Assembly: GCA_964019335.1 (NCBI GenBank)
Contig: OZ025663.1
Coordinates: forward strand, 651,726-715,725
DNA: 64,000 nucleotides
Source: Diplonema japonicum
Lineage: Eukaryota; Euglenozoa; Diplonemea; Diplonemida; Diplonemidae
Reading direction: 5' to 3'
Shown piece by piece: positions 54,970 through 64,000 of this stretch. Every line of letters begins with the position of its first letter. Positions within the stretch are counted from its first letter, which is position 1. The position numbers were made by a program, and so were the translations under genes. The notes beneath the pieces were generated by a model. That model had not been told where the DNA came from. It did no database searches and saw only the letters and a list, made by a program, of their open reading frames with translations.

Positions 54970-55925
54970 CCATTCTTTCGAGATCGCCACTGTAGGGGAA
55001 TTTTTTTTTTTTGACCTCTCCTTTTCCCAAAAGAAATTCTTTTTTCTCTGTTACATAATAGAAGAAAAAAAAAAAAAAAAAAGAAGAAGAAAGAAAAAAG
55101 AAAATGAAAAGAACAAAAGAAGAAAACTTTAAAAAAAAGGGTTTGTTGCTGGGGTTTGGATGCGTCTTTTTTTTTGTTTCCCAGTAAAGATAAAAAGGCC
55201 TAATTTATTTCCCCCCCCCCCCCCCCCTCCCACTCGTGATATTTTTTTTAATTTGAACTATTTACCCCTAGAGGCTCTAGATGCAAACAAAGGCGAAGAG
55301 GGAAGAAGAAGAAGGGAAAGCACTTATTAAAGCTGTGGTACAGTCCTCTTTTTCTTTCTTACTTCGTAGATGCTGTAAAACGAAAGGTTTTCGTGCAGAG
55401 GCACAACCAAGGGAAGAAGCTCCATGTTACCTAGTTCGGCTGCAAACTTCTTATCCCAGTTTACTTTGTTTACTCCCCCCCTCCTCTTTTTCTCTTGTTC
55501 CCGTTCCTTCTCCATTAAGAAAAAGAGGACGAAAAAAAAAGAAAATCTCAGAAATGAATGAACTTTTTTTTCCCCCGCCGCACCTCATATCTCGATAACG
55601 TGTTCACAGTTAAGCCTTCTCAAGAAAAAATATTTTCTTTACAAGTGACGGCAAACTCCGGGCTCAAGGAGCCATTGTTTTCAGCTATAGCATGTTTTGT
55701 ACTTAACACAGGTGCTACTTACCACTTATGAGATATGAGGGCAGGTTTTTTTTTTTGTTTAGCCTTTAGTAAAGAAAGAAGCTTTGTCAAGAACGCTACC
55801 CCCCCCCCCCCCCCCCTTCATCCTTTAACAGTTATTTTTTAAACCATTCCTCCCTTTATTTGGCCATCAAATTACGGTCTTTAATCCTCCCCCTCTGTTG
55901 CCTCTCTTGTAACTCTTGCAGGTGT
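54653..55925. other. 1.3-kb homopolymer-rich spacer
   Basis: Starts with the A46 run (54651-54696), and has T27+ (about 54939-54969), C17 (55211-55227) and C18 (55799-55816) runs and long A/G tracts. Two balanced islands (54700-54860, 55280-55700) carry short frames without recognisable features. Ends TTGTAACTCTTGCAG, an acceptor-like signal before the next gene. Confidence 0.6.
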
Positions 55926-57620
55926 ATGTCGAAGCATGCTGTGCTCAGGGCTTCGGTGTCGGCTGTAGCACGACATGCACGCGGTGAGGTGTCACGGAGC
56001 ACGGCCCGGGAGGTGCTTGACAAAGCGTGGCAGAGGGAGCTCGAGGACTGCATCCGAGTGAGGGGCTTCGAAGCTAAGGAGGTCAGCACGTGTCTTGAGA
56101 GCATGAACAAGCTCCGTCTGAGTACAGAGGGCCATGAGGCCACTGACCAGCTCCTCCAGCACGCTGACTACCTTTCCCACATCTTGGACGACAAGCAGCT
56201 GCTTACTGCACTGGAAGCGAAGACCCGGTCTGCCACGCACCCCCGCCTCCTCTCCGCTGCGCCCCGTCTTCTCAAGACTAGCAGCCCTGCTACCTCCCTC
56301 TGTGCCATGACGCACCTCAGCCGTATTTCTGTTGCCATCGACCCCAGCTTCACTACCTCCCTGTGGCACTCTTTCAGTGCCGGCACCACTCCTGACCCCC
56401 AGCAGGTCTTGCACTTCTTGCAACTTGAATCCCTTCCTCATGACATCCACACCACCCTTGACAAGTGGTCCTCCGACCAAAGATACCGCCAGTACATAGG
56501 CATCCCTGACAGCGAGCTCGTGGCGGTCCTTCGCCATGCTGAAAGTCGTTTCCGAAGTTCTGTCCTGAAAGCATGTGAGGCCCGTGCGCCCAACATGGAG
56601 CCTTGTGCTCTCTTCCAACTAGTAGGTGTTTTGGGCAGAGACACGTGTGGCCTCGCACGGGACATCCTCACTGGGATTGAAGCACAGGTCACAAGATCAC
56701 TCCGCCACGCAGCAGAGAACGACCTTGCGGCTGTGCTGCACACGTACTCCGCTCACCGCTTGAATAAAGGCACGCTGCTTAGGTGGTGCACACGACGTGT
56801 CTTCAGCCTGCTTAAGAACAGAGAGGGGGTGGTAGACCCTGTGCACCTGGCGTCTTTCATGATGTCTTTTCGCAGATTCTCCGTGGATCACAAGACCAAT
56901 CCAAACCTCAGTTCGCTCTTGCTTCGGAAGTCTTGTCTGGTTCTTGAAGAGCGGTCAACACCCGTGAGCGCTAAGGCACGCCTTCTTGTTGAGAGCGTCA
57001 CCCACCATGGTGGGGTGGCGATGCTGGACTGCTTCTCCACCGATGACATGCGGAGGATGACGCTCGATGACAAGGCACGTGTGTTGAGTGCCTTTGCACG
57101 CCATCATAGAAGGGACAGAAAGGTGTTTGAATTGGTGAGACAACACCTAGGAAAAAGTCTCAAGGAGGGCAAGGTCCCTTTGGATGTTTCAGTACGTGTT
57201 GCCTGTGAGCTGCGTGTTTTGGGCTTTTCTTATTCTGCTTTGAGCAGTTCCCTCGCGTGGTCTGTGACCACCAACACGGACGCCTTCACGCCCGTGCTGA
57301 CACTGCGCACACTTAAGCTGTATCTGCGCGACGGGGATAAGCAGGGACACCTTATATCGGCTCTTATTTCACATGCTTTAGCTACAAAGCATAGGTTTAC
57401 AACGCTTCAAGGTTGCTCACTTGTTTCGGCCCTCTCTTCGTCCGGCACAAAATATACAGCTGTCGTGCGGTCACTTGCAACGCACATCTGCAGCTCACCC
57501 CTCACAGGGGTCCCCATTCAGACTGTCAAGGAACTGGAGGCCAACGTCGCTCGTGCAGGTGCTGCCGACACCTTTATCACGTCCTTCCTAGATCACACTA
57601 TGCAAATGGCGCAGTCATGA
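55926..57620 (+). CDS. helical-repeat protein, possibly organellar
   Basis: 564 residues, one exon. The first ~40 residues are Arg/Ser/Ala-rich and nearly acid-free (three Arg-rich stretches), like an organelle presequence. The rest is a succession of helix pairs rich in Leu/Ala/Arg of FASTK/OPR or PPR-like feel, with repeated L-x-x-L-L-R-x-x and S-x-R motifs but no RAP domain or clear repeat consensus. Such proteins usually bind organellar RNA; that is a guess. TTGCAG ends 4 nt before ATG; the stop is 100 nt before the Nudix gene. Open codons upstream (55860 on) are Leu/Cys-rich and precede the acceptor. Confidence 0.7.
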   Translation: MSKHAVLRASVSAVARHARGEVSRSTAREVLDKAWQRELEDCIRVRGFEAKEVSTCLESMNKLRLSTEGHEATDQLLQHADYLSHILDDKQLLTALEAKTRSATHPRLLSAAPRLLKTSSPATSLCAMTHLSRISVAIDPSFTTSLWHSFSAGTTPDPQQVLHFLQLESLPHDIHTTLDKWSSDQRYRQYIGIPDSELVAVLRHAESRFRSSVLKACEARAPNMEPCALFQLVGVLGRDTCGLARDILTGIEAQVTRSLRHAAENDLAAVLHTYSAHRLNKGTLLRWCTRRVFSLLKNREGVVDPVHLASFMMSFRRFSVDHKTNPNLSSLLLRKSCLVLEERSTPVSAKARLLVESVTHHGGVAMLDCFSTDDMRRMTLDDKARVLSAFARHHRRDRKVFELVRQHLGKSLKEGKVPLDVSVRVACELRVLGFSYSALSSSLAWSVTTNTDAFTPVLTLRTLKLYLRDGDKQGHLISALISHALATKHRFTTLQGCSLVSALSSSGTKYTAVVRSLATHICSSPLTGVPIQTVKELEANVARAGAADTFITSFLDHTMQMAQS

Positions 57621-57720
57621 GTAATGAGCAGACTATAAGGTCAGTCAGTGCCTCGGCTATACGATACTTAGACTTCATACAGTGTTTTTCGTCTTGCGCT
57701 ACATTCCTTTACACAGCACT

Positions 57721-58236
57721 ATGTCATTGACACGATCCGTACAGACCATCCTGCGGCATGAGGGGAAGGTTTTGCTGGGGAGGTGGAAGACAGGTGACTT
57801 CGCAGGGCGGTACACGGCTCCTATTAAGATGGATGTCGACCGCACCGCCGGTGTGGGCGAGATGGAAATGATAGCGAAGCAGACGGTGAAGGATCTGACA
57901 GGCGTGAACACTGACAATGTCGAGAGGAGGTGCGTGATGTCGTTCGCTGAGGTGCACCCGTACAGCCTTTCAGTGGAACACGTCTTCATGGGCACACTGG
58001 AAGGGTCTCCTGATGTGAAAGAATGCGACCTCTATGCCCCAGAGTGGTTCAGTATCCCTGACATCCCCTTTGCGAGCATGCCTGAGGACGACATCATCTG
58101 GTACCACCAGTTCCTCAGCGACAGGCTCTTCCATGGGCAGTTTGTATTTGACGGAACAACCATGCAGAGCTGCAAGACGTGGAAGGTGGACAAGCTTGTG
58201 CACCCTTCCCTCGATCAAACCATCCCTTTTATGTAG
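57721..58236 (+). CDS. MTH1-like Nudix protein with degenerate Nudix box
   Basis: 171 residues. The fold matches MTH1/NUDT1: K-V-L-L-G-R-W-K-T-G-D-F-A-G-R-Y at the start and, near the end, W-F-S-I-P-D-I-P-F-x-x-M-P-E-D-D-I-I-W-Y and F-H-G-Q-F-V-F-D. The catalytic Nudix box (G-x5-E-x7-R-E-x2-E-E-x-G) is ruined: the helix reads A-K-Q-T-V-K-D-L-T-G, losing the Arg and the key Glu residues, so metal binding and hydrolysis of oxidised nucleotides are unlikely. It may still bind a nucleotide. ACACAG ends 4 nt before ATG. Sequencing error is unlikely as the frame is intact around the box. Confidence 0.85.
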   Translation: MSLTRSVQTILRHEGKVLLGRWKTGDFAGRYTAPIKMDVDRTAGVGEMEMIAKQTVKDLTGVNTDNVERRCVMSFAEVHPYSLSVEHVFMGTLEGSPDVKECDLYAPEWFSIPDIPFASMPEDDIIWYHQFLSDRLFHGQFVFDGTTMQSCKTWKVDKLVHPSLDQTIPFM

Positions 58237-58303
58237 AACATTTTAAGCTTTAAACTTTTTTTTCCAGTCTGAAGCAAAGCATCCCGCTCATACAGGGGCA
58301 GGG

Positions 58304-60757
58304 ATGTTCGCCTCACCTAAAAATGTGTCCCCTAAGACAAACACGCCCCCTCCACAGGCCCTGCGGACACTTTCGCGAGCCGAAGATAAAAGTGAGGTAC
58401 GTTATGCACTTCTGAGCAGGCAGCTGCAAGAGGTTAGCAATGAGAAGGCGTCAAGCAGCAGTGCAGGAAAGAAGGCTTTGACACTGCTAGAAGAGTTGGT
58501 GTGCATGGAGAAGTACGCTACTCCAGAGCTGACTAGCGTCTTGGAGTCTCTCATGAAGTTCGAGAAGGTGGCGATGCACGAGCTGCTGTGTGTGGTCATG
58601 TGGCGTGCTGTGACACAAGGTGTCATTGACCCCCGCAGGTTTGATGCTCTGGCAAAATCATCATGCGCCTTAGTCGACTCAGATGCGCCTGAGGTGCGAC
58701 GGACCGGATTCACCGCCATACTGATGCTGAACTTGCTTCAGCAGAAGCATGTGAATTTGGCTCTCAAGATGCCTGAGAGCCACATTAAGAACATCATTAC
58801 AACCCTGAAGAAGGCGCTAGAGTTTAAAGTTAGCGAAAAGAGAGGATTTGCGAGCAAGTCGTCGTGGCATGAGGGGAAGAAGATCCGACTCCAGGCCCAC
58901 CTGTCGGCTCTAGGAGTGTTCAACAAGATGTTCACAACACATGTGTTCCCGATCCTCAGTACGGGGCAGGTGTCCTCTGTTTCGAAGGTGTCACAGATGC
59001 TGATCGAAACTGCGATAGAATACAGCTATAAGACCAAGGATGTACCAATTGTTCGAGAGTGTCTGAATTGCCTGTGTCAGATGGCCGAGGTGCTTCCGGA
59101 GTCTGTGCAGGGTGTGGTGGAGTACCTCCCGTACGACATGAAGCAGGTGACCTGCCAGGGGCCAGTGAAAAAAGAAAAAAAAGGTAAAGAGAAACCCCTG
59201 CTGCCGTGTTGGGACGCCATCACCGTGTCGTCAGTTGCAAAGCTCTGTCTGGCTGTGCTGTCAAAGCAGGCTCGTGACATCGCCATTAAGTCCCCTTTCA
59301 TGCTTTGCTTGTACCAGCTCTTCCATTACCCCAAGCCACTGGTGTTCACAGACGTCATCCTTGGCATCGTAAAGCGGAGCGGCATGTTCTACATCCTTAT
59401 GCAGCCCGACCAAGTGTACGGCTCGAAGGAGCTGCTCTTTGATTACACGCTGAATAGAATGCAAAACATGATCACAGCTAATGATCAGATTCAGCACAGC
59501 GTTGGGCTTAAGCTCATTACTGCTGTTTGTGAACAGTTCCTTGTGCAACTGTACACGCGTCAGGCTGAGCTGGGCGACAGGATCGATACCTTGAGCGGTC
59601 TTAGCACCTCTGTGAGCACGTCCATGGAGAGGTTTTCGTTTGACCCTCATGTCTCCTTCCTCAGCTTAAAAGCACAAATATGGCTTACCGCCGTAGCCAT
59701 GCAGCAGGCTGGAGGCGACAGTGTCGGGAAGCCTGTCAAAGTGAGGAAGCTTCTCCATGACCTGATCCTCACCATGAACGGGTCGCCATTGAACGCTGAC
59801 CACACGTCAGACCTGCTTAAGTATGCCACATGCCCCCACGACACTCAACAGGTCCCTTGTGAGGGCAATGAAGCTACTCTTGCACCCAGAGCGCTCTCTT
59901 CTCATCCCTGCATTCACTGGTTTCGTTCAGTACTTAACCCAGCGGTGCATACATAAGGTCAGCATCCACGGCTTTTACAGCATCCTCCAAGAGTTCCTGA
60001 TGAATGTTGATGTCACGCAGCCAAAAAGCACTACTCCTGTGCAAGCGCCCCTGGACGTAGATTCCGTGCCCTACCAGAGGAGCAACGGTGGGTCGGAGAC
60101 GCTCAGGTTGGTTCTCGACATTCTGGACGGCGTGATGGGTCAGGATGTCGTTGCTGCTGGGGAGGTATGTTTGTCGCTGTTGTCTATGTTTTCACAGCTG
60201 GCGACGCTCTGCACAGAGGGAGTTGACAGACATGCGAAATACAGCAGGCTTGTGATCGAGGTAGCACGGTTCACAGGAGACTATGGGAACGTGCTGGTCA
60301 ATGGGAGCGACAAGGGCGACTGCTACAGCAGAATGTTGTTGCTTTTGACGAGGTTGGAGGCACTGTTGTACATTCAACCGCACCACATTGTATGGGAAGC
60401 TGGATTAGCCGTTTTGAAGATAGCTTCACGGTCTCTCCCCTGCATCAGAGTCAGGGCTTACGGGATACTGACATCAGCGGTGCGACTCAGGAAAGAGCTC
60501 TCGACACTGTTGGCCCCCTTGATCGACATCATAGACCAGCTGATGGGGCTCATTGAGGTACTGAACCATGCGCAACAACCCGACTGCATGCCAGGTATGC
60601 GTGCACCACTCAACATAGCCACCCAGACGACGCCAACGAGAGGGCACTGGCGTTCTACCGCCAGCACGAAGCGCTCAAAGGTAATCTCGCCGTTTACGTG
60701 AGATTTTCAGAGCTCAAACGATTCAAGCTACTGGGTCCCAGTACCGAGGTATGGTGA
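58304..60757 (+). CDS. ARM/HEAT-type alpha-solenoid protein, adaptin/TPLATE-like
   Basis: Exons 58304-59820, 59852-60164, 60198-60594, 60627-60757; introns 31, 33 (stopless) and 32 nt; 785 residues. Helix pairs throughout, with recurring L-x-x-L and C-x-x-x-A patterns; R-S-L-L-I-P-A-F-T-G-F-V-Q-Y-L-T-Q-R follows the first splice. It looks like a vesicle-coat or importin-like solenoid, but no family is certain. At the 3' end the frame stops at TGA 60755-60757 inside GTATGG...CGCAG (60749-60783), which looks like a further 35-nt intron; if spliced, the frame runs on into the small membrane protein downstream. CAG lies 2 nt before the ATG. Confidence 0.75.
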
Positions 60758-60921
60758 GAAAACGTGGAGTAAACCCATCGCAGAAGGTTTTGTCGACCGC
60801 TTTCGAGTGCCAGAAGCAGAGACTGGAAACACAGACACTACCACGGGACCCGTACATTACATCTTATTTCAAGAATGGCCATACACTGCATCAGTCAACA
60901 CAGGCACCAGAAAATAAGAAA

Positions 60922-61272
60922 ATGGTAAAGTTTGTCAACTCTGGCGTGGCTTCATACGCTGGAATAGCTGCCTTGATGTACTTCTTGCACAAGGCTGCTT
61001 ATAAGACCTCTGAGGTGCCCGAGTTCCTCGGGTGGGTCAAGACATCGGCAAAGGCATACCCCTCGCTGTGGCCAAGGGTGTTCTGGGGCATTATCGTAGC
61101 GCACTTCCTTGAGGCCTTCTATGTAGCAGCTGAGGCGAAGAAGGCTGGCACAGCCACTAACGGTATGCACCCACCACTCGGTCATCACCATTCAGACTTG
61201 CTTAAATGGGCCCTGCAGACGCTCATCGTCGGCTACCCCTCCACCTCCCTCTTCCGCAAGTTTATCCTGTAG
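60922..61272 (+). CDS. small multi-pass membrane protein (DUF4499/TMEM254-like)
   Basis: 116 residues with about four hydrophobic helices: A-S-Y-A-G-I-A-A-L-M-Y-F-L, W-P-R-V-F-W-G-I-I-V-A-H-F-L-E-A-F-Y, and the C-terminal L-K-W-A-L-Q-T-L-I-V-G-Y-P-S, which is the signature of the TMEM254/DUF4499 group (H-x-x-E-A then W-x-x-Q-T-x-x-x-G). The group is related to Erg28-like ER proteins; function poorly known. Either an independent gene (ATG 60922; ACACAG ends 18 nt before) or the C-terminal part of the solenoid protein upstream. Confidence 0.72.
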   Translation: MVKFVNSGVASYAGIAALMYFLHKAAYKTSEVPEFLGWVKTSAKAYPSLWPRVFWGIIVAHFLEAFYVAAEAKKAGTATNGMHPPLGHHHSDLLKWALQTLIVGYPSTSLFRKFIL

Positions 61273-61489
61273 ACCAGAGGATAGACCAGATCCTTTTTTT
61301 GTACCTTTTGTTTAGCGCCCTTCCCTGCCTCGGTCTGAACAACAACGTTTTTGTTCCTGCGGTGTATTATTCACAAGTGCGACGGATGACCCTTCCAGCC
61401 GCCTTTGTTGATGACAGTGGACATATTGAGTGTAGCGCTCATGCTTTTTCTTTATTGTAGCATTTGCAGGTTTCAGTGAACATCGTAAA

Positions 61490-63021
<1,532 letters not shown>

Positions 63022-63538
63022 GACCTCTAAACCGACCATCTCGACTTATTATTCTCATTTTCTTTTTATAGTGTTTTCTCTTTTTTTTTTTTTTTTTATA
63101 GTTTCATAAGTTAAATGGTAATTGAAAGAAAAGAATGAAAAGAAAGAAGGGGGAGGCGGAGAGGGTTCCCTCGGAAGAGGCGTTTCGCGATTTGTGCTTC
63201 ACACCTGACTCTCTCTCCCTCAGCCGTCTTCTCTTAAGAAGGCGTTGTTGAGACGACCCCCTCTTTTTTTTCTAAAAGAAAAAAGCCCCCCTCCTAGTAT
63301 GGAAGGGGACAAGACTTGGATTAATAAGATTTTGCTTTCTCCCTTTAAAAAAAAAAGAAATAATAACATCAGAATGACCCAGTTAAAAAAAAAAAAGACA
63401 TCCCCCTCTTCACATTTGCACCTCTCCCCCTAACAGTACCTATATTCTCTCTTAATCTTTAAAAAAAAAAGGAAATCTTTTTTTTTTCCCCCACGTTCGG
63501 TAAAGCACACTATTGTGTCCATTCAGGTGTTTAAAAGC
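63022..63538. other. homopolymer-rich spacer
   Basis: About 520 nt of T- and A-rich tract with a G/A-rich block. No gene. A short GTAAAG...ATTCAG interval (63500-63526) before the last gene looks like an acceptor preceded by a donor-like GT; the next start is 12 nt beyond. Confidence 0.5.
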
Positions 63539-64000
63539 ATGAACATATGGAGGCAAGGCGTAGGGCGTCGGTTTTATAATATCATACACAAGCACGAGGG
63601 TGTGCAGCAGGTAAAGCCTGTGAGGATCAACTTAACGGTGGTCAACAGGGATGACGTGGAGAAGGTGGTGGTATCCGCCGCAGTGCAAGACAAGATCAGA
63701 GAGTTGGAACAGATAAGAAGCGATAAGAAGAAGATAGAAGCAGAAAAGGCACAGTGGCACGGCACCTGGGCCATATCCATGCTCTTCGTGATGACCATCT
63801 GGTGGTGGCAAATCGTGGCCCTGAAGGGCGTAGTGGGCAACATTGATACAGCCTTAAGCGACTGCTGCAAGCAGATCAACGACACCGAAACCGTCATCAG
63901 AAAAGCAAAGCGTGTTTGGCTCGATAAGCTTGCCCCTATCAACGAGACCTTACGTGACCTCGAACGGGACAGGGCTATGCGTGCTCGTAAGCTTGACCAG
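63539..64000 (+). CDS. single-pass membrane protein with coiled coils (3' incomplete)
   Basis: 154 codons from ATG to the window edge, no stop. The first 15 residues (M-N-I-W-R-Q-G-V-G-R-R-F-Y-N) are basic and could target an organelle. A charged coiled coil (about 50-75) precedes a Trp-rich membrane helix (W-A-I-S-M-L-F-V-M-T-I-W-W-W-Q-I-V, about 79-95), then a Cys pair (D-C-C-K) and another coiled coil. No family recognised; mitochondrial inner-membrane organisers have this sort of layout, but that is a guess. ATTCAG ends 12 nt before ATG. Confidence 0.6.
   Translation, partial: MNIWRQGVGRRFYNIIHKHEGVQQVKPVRINLTVVNRDDVEKVVVSAAVQDKIRELEQIRSDKKKIEAEKAQWHGTWAISMLFVMTIWWWQIVALKGVVGNIDTALSDCCKQINDTETVIRKAKRVWLDKLAPINETLRDLERDRAMRARKLDQ

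Overview
The window is nuclear DNA of a eukaryotic microbe (protist). Evidence: a cullin, RuvB-like 1/pontin, lipin, METTL5, a beta-adaptin, a FYVE protein and a four-domain voltage-gated cation channel are all readable, and most genes are interrupted by very small spliceosomal introns. I placed 43 introns; 42 are 31-77 nt, 32 of 43 start with GTATG and all end in AG. Between genes the DNA is dominated by homopolymer and pyrimidine/purine tracts (runs up to 46 A, 23 G, 23 C).

All 33 protein genes that I accept, plus the one tRNA, lie on the + strand, often only 65-100 nt apart. In 26 of 33 a CAG or TAG, often after a pyrimidine-rich or CTAAC-like stretch, sits a few nt before the start codon. 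One-way gene arrays plus an acceptor before each ATG are what polycistronic transcription with spliced-leader trans-splicing looks like. Together with GTATG donors and a membrane cyclase-like/STE kinase fusion, this points by inference to a euglenozoan with cis-introns (for example a diplonemid or relative); a dinoflagellate/perkinsid-type lineage is not excluded.

Layout. 1-12.9 kb: end of an unknown gene, a CCDC186-like coiled-coil protein, a PICOT/Grx3 glutaredoxin, an IQ-motif protein, an unknown protein, an OB-like/methyltransferase fusion, two twin small proteins with a shared organelle-targeting-like N-terminus, and a CUL1-type cullin. 13-21.5 kb: a calcium-channel-like protein and a Cys-rich/TPR/UBA protein. 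21.5-30 kb: coiled-coil proteins, a piggyBac-like miniature transposon, a membrane cyclase-like/protein kinase and a 1.6-kb unassigned stretch with repeats and hairpins. 30-43 kb: lipin, an EF-hand protein, a zinc-finger protein, METTL5, a leucine-rich-repeat gene whose long intron contains tRNA-Gly, a FYVE protein and a type II membrane glycosyltransferase. 43-55 kb: a 1387-residue EF-hand protein, beta-adaptin, a TPR/SET protein and a nucleotide-sugar transporter. 55-64 kb: a helical-repeat protein, a degenerate Nudix protein, an ARM/HEAT protein, a small membrane protein, RuvBL1 and an incomplete membrane protein.

The genes do not form one pathway; they are mixed housekeeping, trafficking, signalling and cytoskeletal functions, as expected for a polycistronic array. 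No rRNA, CRISPR, virus or toxin gene was seen.
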